The notes beneath the pieces were generated by a model. The model made no database searches, was not told the origin of the DNA, and saw nothing but the letters and a program-made list of their open reading frames with translations. DNA of 64,000 bases from Alteromonadaceae bacterium (GTDB lineage: Bacteria > Pseudomonadota > Gammaproteobacteria > Enterobacterales > Alteromonadaceae): assembly GCA_013216015.1 (NCBI GenBank), contig JABSOI010000023.1, positions 1 through 64,000 on the forward strand, given 5' to 3'. Below are positions 16,068 through 25,208 of this stretch, one piece after another. Position numbers and translations under genes: made by a program. Each line of letters opens with the position of its first letter. Position 1 is the stretch's first letter.

Positions 16068-16703
16068 TTAACTTCCGGGGAACATGTCTGTGATGTCTGT
16101 TAATGGACGATATAGGGTTAAAAATACATCAGTGTCGCCATCTTGCCATACTTCAACGTCAATACCACGGGTTTGGTTTTGATCATGTAAAGCGTATAAT
16201 TCCAGTTGTTCACCAGAATCTTTGCCTTCATATGATGAAAGTTTTTCGCTACGATGATCTTTTCGATGGAAATAACCTACTTTAGCAAAAGTATCTTGTT
16301 GATATTGTTCGCTGCTCCACCCACTGGTAATTTCAGTATCGTTTTTACGTTCTAAAAATGCCTGTCCCGGTTCGTCAAATATAGAAGCGAATTCAACTAA
16401 GTCAAATAGGGTTTCAATATCATCATGTAGAATTTTTAGAGAGAATTTAAGTTCTGTTTGATCATCAACATCTAATGATAAATACAGTTCTATGTTGTTG
16501 TGACCTGTGAGTATCCATTCGGTTTTAGTTTTAAATTCAAACTCATAACTGTTGATCGCAGACACTTGGAACTCTTGACTGCGCAGTGCTTCAGGTAAAC
16601 CAAAGCTGTCAGTTAATACAATCATATCGTTAATCTTTAAATCTTTGGCTGAGTTTAATTTGCGTTGCACGTCAGGTTTTTTAAAGATGTTTTTGAAAAA
16701 ACT
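16068..16703 (-). CDS. YjfK-like protein (DUF2491/DUF4178 type)
   Basis: I set the start at 16703 (MSFFKNIFKKPDVQRKLN); the open frame to 16775 runs through a strong palindrome and lacks a ribosome site. The 211-residue protein has an N-terminal barrel-like region (INDMIVLTDSFG...YEFEFKTKTEW) and a C-terminal region ending VFLTLYRPLTDITDMFPGS, similar to what I remember of the YjfK family. In E. coli yjfK lies beside yjfI and yjfJ, the same order as here. Biochemical function is unknown; a role with PspA-like YjfJ at the membrane is inferred from conservation of the neighbourhood. Confidence 0.7.
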   Translation of the reverse strand, partial: SFFKNIFKKPDVQRKLNSAKDLKINDMIVLTDSFGLPEALRSQEFQVSAINSYEFEFKTKTEWILTGHNNIELYLSLDVDDQTELKFSLKILHDDIETLFDLVEFASIFDEPGQAFLERKNDTEITSGWSSEQYQQDTFAKVGYFHRKDHRSEKLSSYEGKDSGEQLELYALHDQNQTRGIDVEVWQDGDTDVFLTLYRPLTDITDMFPGS

Positions 16704-16763
16704 CATGATATTGATCTCTTTGTATTGGGTCTGATTAGGCTTGAGAATAATGATAAAAAACGA

Positions 16764-16791
16764 TGCAGCAAGCACTTAAGTACTTGCTGCA
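16764..16791. terminator. 28-bp palindrome between the PspA-like and YjfK-like genes
   Basis: TGCAGCAAG...CTTGCTGCA forms a nearly perfect palindrome around CTTAAG. On the minus strand it is followed after ATCG by six Ts, giving an intrinsic-terminator shape inside the operon. On the plus strand TTCTTTTTG follows. It likely reduces expression of the distal genes relative to the PspA-like gene. Confidence 0.6.
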
Positions 16792-16843
16792 TTCTTTTTG
16801 CTTAAGAACTTTAGCTTAATAACTACTGATTAACACCAGAGAG

Positions 16844-17533
16844 TTATTTTTGTTTAGCTTTAAGACGTTCTAACACCGAATTAGCACTGGTACTGGTTGC
16901 GCCTATGCCCGCTTCTTTTAATTGCGCTGCTAAAGAATTGTCTGAATCTTCAGATTCAAGTACTTCAGCTGCTTTCATGCGATCATCAAATTTCTGCTGT
17001 TTTGCTTTGATCCGCTCTAAAGAATCTTTGGCGTTTAACAATTTAGAATTACTTGAAGAGAAATTATCGGTAATGGCAGAAGTAGCTTTTTGCACGCTTT
17101 CTGTTGTTTTTACCATAGATAATTGACGTTTAAATTCAGCTACCTGGCGTTCGCTTTTCTTAACCAATTCTTTTAAACGAGTTGCATTGCCCGAAAAACT
17201 GTCCAGTGCTTGCTGTTGTGTTGTTAATTCGCTTTCTAAGTTAGCAATTTTTTCAGCTACAGCTAAAGCTAAAGATTCATCACCTTTTTCTAAAGCTTGT
17301 ACAGCATATCCTTCATGTTCAGCGACATCACGTTTTAGACGGTCAACGTCTCTACTTGCAGACATTTGCTCAGCCATAACGCCGGTAAGGTCGCGTTTGG
17401 CTTTAGTTAGATGATGTTCAGCATCACGAATTTCTTGTTCAAAAATACGAGTGGCGTTTGAATCTACAATAGATTCACCAATTTCTGTTGCGCCACCACG
17501 GATGGCGGTCATAATTTTTTTAAAGATACTCAT
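16844..17533 (-). CDS. PspA/IM30-family protein (YjfJ-like)
   Basis: The 229-residue protein is helical throughout. The N-terminal amphipathic helix (MSIFKKIMTAIRGGATEIGE) is followed by the long coiled coil (about 25-150) of ESCRT-III-like PspA/Vipp1 proteins, which bind and remodel damaged inner membrane. The C-terminal tail carries a further helix ending LERLKAKQK. The ribosome site AGGAG lies 8 bases before the ATG. It follows the YjfI-like gene by 60 bases in the same transcript. Unlike the classic pspFABC locus, no PspF, PspB or PspC is nearby, so this is the yjfIJK-type branch. Confidence 0.88.
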   Translation of the reverse strand: MSIFKKIMTAIRGGATEIGESIVDSNATRIFEQEIRDAEHHLTKAKRDLTGVMAEQMSASRDVDRLKRDVAEHEGYAVQALEKGDESLALAVAEKIANLESELTTQQQALDSFSGNATRLKELVKKSERQVAEFKRQLSMVKTTESVQKATSAITDNFSSSNSKLLNAKDSLERIKAKQQKFDDRMKAAEVLESEDSDNSLAAQLKEAGIGATSTSANSVLERLKAKQK

Positions 17534-17593
17534 AGTTATTACTCCTGCTTTACGAAAGGTAAAGGTTCACTTAAGTTGTTGATTAAGTGTTTG

Positions 17594-18007
17594 TTAAATT
17601 AAATATTCACTCATGTCATCGATTACTTCGATGGCATTATTACTTAATACGCCTAGTTCATGTTCTATATCACTAAAGGTCGAACTTATTGATAAAGCAC
17701 CAAAGGTTACGTATTTATCACCTATTTTTGCAAACGAAGACAAGGGCATTGGAATATTCATTTCCAACATGCTTTCATGCATGGTGTTAATGCATTCAGG
17801 TTTAACTTCGTCTATCCCCCACAGGTAAGTAATACAAAGAATTTGATCGTCGGTTACTGAAACAAAAATAGGTAACTCTTCACGGCCAATTACGGTGATC
17901 TGTAATACATCTACTTCACCAGATATTGGTTGGCAGTCAAAATTCATCCCTGTTTCTGAATCATCAGCCAAAGTATTTAAATGGTCGGCTATTTTATGAA
18001 TGTTCAT
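17594..18007 (-). CDS. yjfI: YjfI-like protein (DUF2170)
   Basis: The start at 18007 (MNIHKIADHLNTLADDSE) has GAGGA 6 bases upstream. The ORF extension to 18031 would run into the operator palindrome. About 137 residues, with LQITVIGREELPIFVSVTDDQILC and a DxxxYL end typical of this family. It heads the yjfIJK-type operon. The function is unknown; family members always accompany the PspA-like protein. The symbol is assigned by similarity and position. Confidence 0.75.
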   Translation of the reverse strand: MNIHKIADHLNTLADDSETGMNFDCQPISGEVDVLQITVIGREELPIFVSVTDDQILCITYLWGIDEVKPECINTMHESMLEMNIPMPLSSFAKIGDKYVTFGALSISSTFSDIEHELGVLSNNAIEVIDDMSEYLI

Positions 18008-18026
18008 ATCGTTCCTCTTTTTTATA

Positions 18027-18075
18027 GACATATTATGTCACTTACATAGAATTTAGCACCGTGACATAATATGTC
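18027..18075. promoter_or_regulatory. Paired operator palindromes GACATAATATGTC
   Basis: GACATATTATGTC (18027-18039) and GACATAATATGTC (18063-18075) are exact reverse complements, centred 36 bases apart, directly upstream of the ribosome site of the YjfI-like gene. A third identical site is at 22107-22119, before the lipoprotein gene. The arrangement suggests a dimeric regulator binding in tandem, 3.4 helical turns apart. I do not recognise the regulator. Confidence 0.75.
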
Positions 18076-18157
18076 AAGGGTAAATAACTAATTAATTGAC
18101 TTTTATTTTTGTGGTCACTCGTTTAATAACTAATTTATGTGGAAAATTTGTCAATTA

Positions 18158-19900
18158 TTAATGCAAGGTTTCATTTAAACCTTGTTGATCACGCCATGCA
18201 TTTTGGTGTAATTGATAAATAGTATGGCTGCCAAGATAGTTTATGCTGATATTTTTTTCATTCTTATAGAAATTTTTAGGAAATTCGAAAGAATTTTTAA
18301 GCATTCCCATTGTTAGCCAATTATGTTGAACGGGTAATTCAGTTAATGAGTTTAACCGGGTTCTGGGACTCGCACCCATTTTAGACGCTATGGTCCAGCC
18401 CCATTCGCCAAAGGTTGGTACATTATCGTGGTATTGCTCCACCTTGTTGAAACCAGCGGCTTTTACTGTTTTACCGATAGAAATAAATGAATCTTTAGCA
18501 TGATAGGGACTGGTAGATTGAATTGCGATTAATCCGTCACCCGCTAACAGTTGTTTTAATCGGGCATAGAAATTTACCGAATATAATTTATTCAGATCAG
18601 GATGACTTGGATCAGGTAAATCTATAATGATGGCATCAAATATTTGTCCGTTGGCCAACAAAGTGTCAATGGCAATAAAAGCATCGGCGCGTTTAATATT
18701 AACCCGGGGATCTTGTAAACTCAGCTGGTTAAGGTCTTTAATCTGTCCGGCGAGCGGAGCGGGTAAATTTTGTTCGGGGTTTTTAAAAATATCAATCAGT
18801 TCGCTATCTAAATCAATTAAAGTAACTTGTTTTGGTGACCAATTAAGTACATCTCTAAGTGCCAAGCCGTCACCACCACCAATGATTAATATATTATCTT
18901 GACGAGCTGAACCTGCTAACACCGGATAAACCAGATAGCTATGGTAAATAAATTCATCAGCAGATGAAAATTGTAATCGACCGTTGAGGTAAAAGTTAAT
19001 AATATTATTTTGTTCCAGCCCCATATGTCGCTGGGTGAAAGTTAGTTGCTGATAGCGTGTTTTTTGATTATGAACGACTTTATCAAGGTAAAGTAAGTTG
19101 TTCATTTGATTTAGCCACTGATTGCCATAGCTATAAATAACCACGATTAATAAGGCTAAAGCAATATGCAAGCTCACTAAGGTTTTGCGCCATGAGAGTT
19201 GTTGCCAATAGCGAAATATAAAGACACTGCCGGCAAGAAGGTTCAAGGCTGCGGTTAGGGCTCCTGCTTTGCTTATATCAATTGATAATAAAAAGAATAC
19301 CCAAATAGCGGCACCAATGCCTGCACCAACATAATCAGCACCATAAATGGTCCCTAAGTTATGCTCTAAATGTTTTTGATGAATTTCTTCCCGAATACGG
19401 GCGATTAAAGGGATTTCCATACCAATGAAAAATCCAAGTAATAAACCGAAGAAATAAGGGCTTTTAAATGATAAGTAACTGAGTTGTTTGAATAAGCCAC
19501 CTTTTGGTAATGCGTCAGGTGGTAAGGAGAACATGTCAGATATAATGTGGGGTAGTAATTGCGTGACAGCAATAAGACCGCCGATAAGTAAAATTGCAAT
19601 ACAGCCAACGAAAGCAATAATAAGTTCAAGCCAAATAAATCCTTGGAATGCACAACGTATTTTACGCGCGGCAAACGCGCCTAAACCCATTGATACGATC
19701 ATCAAACCGATCATCGTATAAATGGTACTTTCCATTACGCCTAACACCCGGCCTGCGTAATGAGATAATAAGTATTCGTAAATAAGCCCGCAGCCTGCTA
19801 AAACAGCCATGGTCAATATGAGTAATACATCATCCAGGTAATGATTGTTGTTCTTTTTGAGGGGAGTCACTGCGGTGTTTATTCTCGATTTCTTATTCAA
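18158..19900 (-). CDS. Membrane-anchored spermidine synthase-like aminopropyltransferase
   Basis: The 580-residue protein joins an N-terminal set of about seven to eight membrane helices (residues 25-265) to a C-terminal spermidine synthase-like Rossmann domain (about 270-540). The latter shows the nucleotide-binding GGGDG (ILIIGGGDGLALRDVL) and acidic residues in LIDLDSELID and DAIIIDLPDP, the latter matching the catalytic Asp region. Soluble SpeE lacks the membrane part; this form occurs in PspA/YjfJ-type gene clusters. It may modify a membrane or peptide substrate with an aminopropyl group, but the substrate is unknown. Confidence 0.85.
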   Translation of the reverse strand: MNKKSRINTAVTPLKKNNNHYLDDVLLILTMAVLAGCGLIYEYLLSHYAGRVLGVMESTIYTMIGLMIVSMGLGAFAARKIRCAFQGFIWLELIIAFVGCIAILLIGGLIAVTQLLPHIISDMFSLPPDALPKGGLFKQLSYLSFKSPYFFGLLLGFFIGMEIPLIARIREEIHQKHLEHNLGTIYGADYVGAGIGAAIWVFFLLSIDISKAGALTAALNLLAGSVFIFRYWQQLSWRKTLVSLHIALALLIVVIYSYGNQWLNQMNNLLYLDKVVHNQKTRYQQLTFTQRHMGLEQNNIINFYLNGRLQFSSADEFIYHSYLVYPVLAGSARQDNILIIGGGDGLALRDVLNWSPKQVTLIDLDSELIDIFKNPEQNLPAPLAGQIKDLNQLSLQDPRVNIKRADAFIAIDTLLANGQIFDAIIIDLPDPSHPDLNKLYSVNFYARLKQLLAGDGLIAIQSTSPYHAKDSFISIGKTVKAAGFNKVEQYHDNVPTFGEWGWTIASKMGASPRTRLNSLTELPVQHNWLTMGMLKNSFEFPKNFYKNEKNISINYLGSHTIYQLHQNAWRDQQGLNETLH

Positions 19901-19930
19901 ATAGATGAAATATGGGCTAATAAATTGATT

Positions 19931-20014
19931 GATGGGTTACGCTTGTGGCTAACCCACCCTGTCATGATTTAAGCATTACACCGTAGGATGGGTTGGCCGA
20001 GGCGTAACCCATCA
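19931..20014. repeat. Inverted pair of GGATGGGTTAGCC-type repeats
   Basis: The gap between the aminopropyltransferase and DUF350 genes carries GATGGGTTACGC...GGCTAACCCACCC and, inverted, GTAGGATGGGTTGGCC...GGCGTAACCCATC. It can fold as a large cruciform and, transcribed with the operon, as an mRNA hairpin. Confidence 0.75.
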
Positions 20015-20033
20015 AAACTTGAAGCTTCAAAAC

Positions 20034-20936
20034 CTAAACCATTAAACTAGTTAAAATCAACGCAATTGAAATGCTGATAGCCATTTCTACACTGGCAACA
20101 CCAATGTTATGCTGTTGATCCACTTCTTCAACTAAATTAATTCCCCATAAAATAATGTACTTGGCAATAGCAGTCAGTACTGAAACTAAAATCGTCATAA
20201 TAATACCAAACACTAACCAGCCGATTAAATTTCCTACTAAAGTATCAGGGCTATAAGTTAAGAAGTAGCTGGCTGCGGTAACGGCTAAGGCGGTACTTAT
20301 TGCCTGACCCATATAGCGAATTGCCAAAGCTATTTGTCCTTTGGCAAATGCGTCTTGCAAACAATCCCCTTGATTGTTTTTGGCATAATGACGTTCTTTT
20401 AAACGAGTTACAAATACTAACATAGCTTGTGAAACAACAAAGCCGCTGATAATAGCGATGAAAGTATTGATGTCTAAACCGTCAACCCAAAGTAATACTG
20501 CGCGGATAATTATTGCTGTTGCAATGGCGCCTGCAGCATCGACCAGACCTACTGTTATATTACGTTTTTTTATCAGGTCGTTTTTTTCTAATTTATTCAA
20601 TGCCAAACGGTCATGAATAATACGTCCCACTTTGATTAATATCAGACCTAAGGAGCCATAAAAAAACATGCCAATGGCTTCCATTAAAAAGCTGTCAGCC
20701 GTTTCACCACTAATAGCACCGGTTAATACTATTCCTAAAGCGGCAATACTACCTGCTACACTAATACCAAAAGCAAAATTATCTTCTTTGGCAAGTTCTT
20801 CTGTAGCGTTTACGTTGGCGGATAGGCCAGATAAAAATTTCATAGCTCCAAGTAAGATAATGGCTATGGTTACATCTATGGCTAAAAAGATAATAAGTTC
20901 TAGGTTTATTGCTGTTACTTCAACTATTGTATTCAT
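20034..20936 (-). CDS. DUF350-family membrane protein (YjfL-like, duplicated)
   Basis: The 300-residue protein has eight membrane helices in two similar halves (LAKEDNFAFGISVAGSIAALGIVLTGA and NIGVASVEMAISISIALILT), the pattern of proteins carrying two DUF350 units; E. coli YjfL has one. DUF350 proteins belong to the conserved yjf/PspA-type clusters and are thought to act at the inner membrane, but no activity is established. A ribosome site AGGA lies 8 bases upstream of the ATG. It sits between the lipoprotein and aminopropyltransferase genes in one direction. Confidence 0.82.
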   Translation of the reverse strand: MNTIVEVTAINLELIIFLAIDVTIAIILLGAMKFLSGLSANVNATEELAKEDNFAFGISVAGSIAALGIVLTGAISGETADSFLMEAIGMFFYGSLGLILIKVGRIIHDRLALNKLEKNDLIKKRNITVGLVDAAGAIATAIIIRAVLLWVDGLDINTFIAIISGFVVSQAMLVFVTRLKERHYAKNNQGDCLQDAFAKGQIALAIRYMGQAISTALAVTAASYFLTYSPDTLVGNLIGWLVFGIIMTILVSVLTAIAKYIILWGINLVEEVDQQHNIGVASVEMAISISIALILTSLMV

Positions 20937-21022
20937 AAATTAATCCTGTATGTCTAGCTGCGTGCGATTATGTTTGTTATTAAGTCGCTATTCAAGTCGC
21001 TATTTAAGTCTAGATGGGGCCG

Positions 21023-22060
21023 CTATTTACCGCGTCTAAATCCCCGGGATGTGCTTGTTCTACTGTTTCTGAAACTAGCTTTTTTAGTACTTTTATATTT
21101 GCTAGAGTAAGAGCTTTTATTAAGACTTTTTGATTGAAATCGTTTGGCACTACTTTGAGCGGTTTTACTTTGGCTCGATAAACTAGAAGCACCTGAACGA
21201 TTTTTACTATAAGCACTCGTGTATTTTTTACCACGACTCTGAAAAGATTTCTTAGTGCGGGTATCTAGCTGATTTTGTGATTTCAGCTGACTTGGAGAGC
21301 TGTATCGTGTTCTGCCGTAATCATTGTAGTAGCTATAATTACGCCGACTGCCCCAATCATTATAATAAGTGCGTCTGGAGCCAAAAACATCACCCATCAT
21401 TGAGTACATGCCATACCAGGCCCAGAACGACATGCCGTTGCTGCCAGTATTCCAGTGGCCATAACTTGGGTTACCGATAAGTTGTTCACCTGTACCAAAA
21501 TCTTGTGCGTTATTAATTTGTTGGCTTTGAGATTTTGGTAAAGAATTTATTCTTGGCAATAGCCCGTCAGACATGTCTGCCAGTACATTTAACGGATCAC
21601 TCAATGCATCTGAAAATAAAACAGGATCAGCTGCCTGATAAATGTTTATCAACTCGTCAAAAATTGCCTGATTAGAGCTAAACATATTTGGATTGTTTTT
21701 TATGGTGTTCAGGCGATCAACCAAGGCCAGATACATAGGGCCCTGACTAGATGCATCTTTACGGAATTCATTGACCAATTGAGATAAATCGGGTTTTTGA
21801 GCACTAACTTTATCAGCATATTGTTTGATTAAAGTCGCATTTCTTACCTGATTGTTATCTAGCGCATTGGCTAATTGCTTAACTCTTTGCTCAGTAATTG
21901 GCTGTTGCTGGGTGATTTTGTCTTTTATTGGATCGCCACAAGCGGACAATAAAAATATTGCAAGCATATATATAGGAGCAAGAAATACCCTATTTGCCAA
22001 TTTTTGGTGTCGTTTGGTTTTTATCGTTTCTGTGATCATTTCCGCCCTTATTCCCGACAT
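21023..22060 (-). CDS. Lipoprotein with Tyr/Ser/Arg-rich C-terminus, PspA island
   Basis: I prefer ATG 22060 (GAGGA 5 bases upstream); the frame open to 22111 reaches into the operator. A signal peptide ends in the lipobox LLSAC, so the mature protein would be lipid-anchored. A helical region (about mature residues 10-130) precedes a Gly/Trp/Tyr-rich stretch (SFWAWYGMYSMMGDVFGSRRTYYNDW) and a basic tail of about 100 residues dominated by Ser, Lys and Arg (ending SRGFRRGK). The tail may bind nucleic acid, peptidoglycan or acidic lipid. It is the first gene of the second unit of the island and is preceded by the shared palindrome. I do not recognise the family. Confidence 0.7.
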   Translation of the reverse strand: MSGIRAEMITETIKTKRHQKLANRVFLAPIYMLAIFLLSACGDPIKDKITQQQPITEQRVKQLANALDNNQVRNATLIKQYADKVSAQKPDLSQLVNEFRKDASSQGPMYLALVDRLNTIKNNPNMFSSNQAIFDELINIYQAADPVLFSDALSDPLNVLADMSDGLLPRINSLPKSQSQQINNAQDFGTGEQLIGNPSYGHWNTGSNGMSFWAWYGMYSMMGDVFGSRRTYYNDWGSRRNYSYYNDYGRTRYSSPSQLKSQNQLDTRTKKSFQSRGKKYTSAYSKNRSGASSLSSQSKTAQSSAKRFQSKSLNKSSYSSKYKSTKKASFRNSRTSTSRGFRRGK

Positions 22061-22106
22061 AAGTTCCTCAAAAATGCTATGGTTATCATTCATTAATATC
22101 ATCAAT

Positions 22107-22119
22107 GACATAATATGTC
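22107..22119. promoter_or_regulatory. Third copy of operator palindrome GACATAATATGTC
   Basis: This is identical to the site at 18063-18075 and lies 47 bases upstream of the lipoprotein ATG at 22060, 100 bases before divergent glnE. It ties the lipoprotein-DUF350-aminopropyltransferase unit to the YjfI-PspA unit as one regulon. Confidence 0.7.
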
Positions 22120-22221
22120 TAATTTTTTTATCGGCTTTGCATCTTCAATTTAGCAAAGGGGTATATACTCAAGTTCTAAAAAAATTTGAATATAGACATA
22201 GTTTGCTATACAGGTGTTCCC

Positions 22222-25149
22222 GTGACAAGAACAAAAAGTATAAATTTCCCTCAACTTCTCCAAAATCAAAAAACAAAAAGTTGGCAATTATTCGTAGACC
22301 GTATTGAAGGCTTGGGTTCTGGCTTAGATGTTGGCTTAGGTAATAGTGCGGATGACAGTAGAAAAGAAAATATAATTTCAATATTATCTGAGCAACAATT
22401 AGCTGATTTTCAACAAGCCCTCATGCTTAGTGACTTTGTGCTAAACAGTGCTTTGCAAGCTCCTGAATTAGTTATTGAGTTGTTTAGTTCTGGTCAAGTA
22501 TATCTCGAAGAAACACCTGATTATGAGGGGATGCTTAACGCTTGGTTAGTAGATTGTGATAGCGAACAAGCGTTGCATCGAATATTAAGACGTTTTCGAT
22601 TACGCGAAATGGTCTGTATCGCGGTAGCTGATTTAGTACTCGACATTTCACTGGAAAAATCATTAAAACGTTTGTCAAAATTAGCTGATGTTTTGATCAT
22701 TGAAGCATTGAACTGGTTAACTAAATTATGTCAGGACAAGTGGGGAAGACCCCAGAATAGCCAGGGTGATGAACAAATGCTCTTGGTTTTCGGTATGGGG
22801 AAATTAGGTGGGAAAGAGCTGAATTTTTCATCAGATATTGATTTGATTTTTTCATATCCTGAAGCAGGGGAAACCGTTGGCACTCGTCGTGCAATAGATA
22901 ATCAGCAATTTTTCACCCGCCTTGGTCAAAAGCTGATCAGTGCATTGCATCAAAAAACAGTGGATGGATTTGTTTACCGTGTTGATATGAGATTACGACC
23001 TTTTGGTGAAAGCGGACCATTGGCGTTAACGTTCAGTGCTATGGAAAACTATTACCAGGATCAGGGGCGTGACTGGGAACGTTATGCCATGTTAAAAGCA
23101 CGCTTAATTGGCAATAGTAAATATCATCAAGAATTAACAGATATGTTGCGTCCGTTTGTTTATCGCCGTTATATAGATTTCAGCGTAATTGATAGCTTGC
23201 GCCGTATGAAAATGATGATTTCGCAGGAGGTTCGTCGTAAGCAGCTCGTTAATAATATTAAGTTAGGTGCTGGCGGAATTAGAGAAATTGAGTTTATTGT
23301 GCAGGTTTTTCAAATTATTCGTGGCGGACGAGTTAAAACATTACAGCAAAGACATGTGTTAACTGTACTGCCAATACTTTTCTCAATAGGGGAGTTGGAT
23401 AAATGCAGTTTGGATGTGCTGAGCGATGCTTACCGATTTTTACGTAGAGTAGAAAATATTATACAAGCTTTTGCTGATGAACAAACTCAGACATTACCTG
23501 ATAATGAATTAGATAAACAAAGACTGATTAGTGTCTTGAATTTCAAAAACTGGTCTGAATTTTTGTCTTGTCTTGACCTGCACATGTCTAATGTTCATCA
23601 GGAGTTCTCAAAATTAATTGGGGAAGAAAGTCCTAATCATCAGGCACAAGACGAACATTGGCAATCATTATGGCTAAACCAGTGGCCTGATGAAGAAAGT
23701 ATTGCTTGGATAGAGCAATATGCGGATTGCTGGCAGGCGTCACAAATATGGGAAATATTGAGTAGCTTTCGACAAGAACTTTCAAAACGCAGTATTGGCA
23801 ATCGTGGACGACAGGTTTTAGACAAACTTGTTCCTTTATTATTATGGCATTTGCATGATATGCAAGTTGAAGAGGTAGTATTAGCGCGGGTACAAAGTGT
23901 ATTGGCAAAAATAATGACCAGAACTGCTTACATAGAATTGTTGTTTGAAAATGAAGGTGCACTCAAACATTTAATTAAACTCTGTCGAGCCAGTAGCTGG
24001 TTAACTGAACACCTGGCCAAATATCCAATTTTACTGGATGAATTAATTGATCCTGAATTATTGAACAATCCACCTGCATTATCATCTTACGAGCTTGAAT
24101 TGCGTGAAATTATGTTACGTGTTCCTGAAGATGATATGGAAGCCCAGATGGACAGGTTGCGCCAATTTAAACAAGCACAACAATTGCGTATTGCCGCTTC
24201 TGATATTGCTGGTGTTTTACCTTTGATGCAAGTGAGTGATCACTTAACTGCGCTGGCCGAAGCAATAGTTGCAGAAGTTATAAATTTAGCCTGGCAACAA
24301 ATTACATTGAGATTTGGTGTGCCAGAGTCAACTATTGGTAATGATCATAAAGGTTTTGCTGTTATAGGTTATGGAAAATTAGGGGGAATTGAACTGGGTT
24401 ATGGCTCAGATTTAGATCTGGTATTTTTACATACAAGTAAAGTTGATGAGGTTACAAATGGCGAACGGCAAATTTCTGCATTTCAATTTTATTCAAAGCT
24501 TGCCCAACGTATTCTTCATATTTTTAATACACGCATGTCGAGTGGTATTTTGTACGAGTTAGATATGCGTTTGCGTCCCTCTGGCAATTCAGGTTTGTTG
24601 GTTGTTCATGTTGATACCTTTGCATTTTACCAACAAGAAGATGCCTGGACGTGGGAACATCAGGCATTAGTACGTGCCAGAGCAATATACGGTCATCAGG
24701 CTTTTCGGGAACGTTTTGAAGAGATCAGACGAAATATTCTGTCTATAACGAGAGATCATAACAATTTACTCAGTGATGTTATTGAAATGAGGGAAAAAAT
24801 GCGTGTTCATTTAGACGCTTCGTCTGATGAGTTCTCTGACATTAAACAGGGTGTTGGTGGATTAGTTGATATAGAGTTCCTGGCTCAATTTCTGGTATTG
24901 AAATACAATGCAGCACAAGCAGAAATCAGTATTGATTCTGATAATATCAGCCTATTTAAACAGCTTAATAAATTTGGATTTATTGATGATTTTCAGCAAA
25001 AAACGTTAATTGATGGTTATTGTCAGTTAAGGGATCTTGGTCATAAAGCTACATTGCAAAATGAGAAGTTAATGTTACCCAAAGCTGAGTTTTCAGTTTA
25101 TGGTGAAAGTATTAATGAAATATGCCAACGTTTGATGAAAAATGATTAA
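22222..25149 (+). CDS. glnE: Glutamine synthetase adenylyltransferase/adenylyl-removing enzyme
   Basis: GlnE adenylylates and deadenylylates glutamine synthetase in response to PII. Both nucleotidyltransferase domains are evident: GMGKLGGKELNFSSDIDLIF in the N-terminal half and GYGKLGGIELGYGSDLDLVF in the C-terminal half, each with a G-S-D-x-D active site. The GTG at 22222 has AGG at good spacing; the TTG at 22186 would add 12 unusual residues. Length about 975 compares with 946 in E. coli. In many relatives hldE follows directly; here 5 kb of other genes and a decayed insertion intervene. Confidence 0.92.
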   Translation: MTRTKSINFPQLLQNQKTKSWQLFVDRIEGLGSGLDVGLGNSADDSRKENIISILSEQQLADFQQALMLSDFVLNSALQAPELVIELFSSGQVYLEETPDYEGMLNAWLVDCDSEQALHRILRRFRLREMVCIAVADLVLDISLEKSLKRLSKLADVLIIEALNWLTKLCQDKWGRPQNSQGDEQMLLVFGMGKLGGKELNFSSDIDLIFSYPEAGETVGTRRAIDNQQFFTRLGQKLISALHQKTVDGFVYRVDMRLRPFGESGPLALTFSAMENYYQDQGRDWERYAMLKARLIGNSKYHQELTDMLRPFVYRRYIDFSVIDSLRRMKMMISQEVRRKQLVNNIKLGAGGIREIEFIVQVFQIIRGGRVKTLQQRHVLTVLPILFSIGELDKCSLDVLSDAYRFLRRVENIIQAFADEQTQTLPDNELDKQRLISVLNFKNWSEFLSCLDLHMSNVHQEFSKLIGEESPNHQAQDEHWQSLWLNQWPDEESIAWIEQYADCWQASQIWEILSSFRQELSKRSIGNRGRQVLDKLVPLLLWHLHDMQVEEVVLARVQSVLAKIMTRTAYIELLFENEGALKHLIKLCRASSWLTEHLAKYPILLDELIDPELLNNPPALSSYELELREIMLRVPEDDMEAQMDRLRQFKQAQQLRIAASDIAGVLPLMQVSDHLTALAEAIVAEVINLAWQQITLRFGVPESTIGNDHKGFAVIGYGKLGGIELGYGSDLDLVFLHTSKVDEVTNGERQISAFQFYSKLAQRILHIFNTRMSSGILYELDMRLRPSGNSGLLVVHVDTFAFYQQEDAWTWEHQALVRARAIYGHQAFRERFEEIRRNILSITRDHNNLLSDVIEMREKMRVHLDASSDEFSDIKQGVGGLVDIEFLAQFLVLKYNAAQAEISIDSDNISLFKQLNKFGFIDDFQQKTLIDGYCQLRDLGHKATLQNEKLMLPKAEFSVYGESINEICQRLMKND

Positions 25150-25208
25150 TGGCAGGGTGAATGATTAATGATGAAATATTACCTAAAGCTAGATTTGAGT
25201 TTCACCAC

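Noticed and set aside
16068-16775. Extended N-terminus of the YjfK-like protein to 16775
   Set aside because: The extra 24 residues are encoded across the terminator-like palindrome and lack a ribosome site; MSFFKNIF is the family-like start.
21852-22307. 151-codon plus-strand hydrophobic frame across the lipoprotein gene start and glnE start
   Set aside because: It opposes the lipoprotein signal peptide (hydrophobic on the other strand) and overlaps glnE; no ribosome site.
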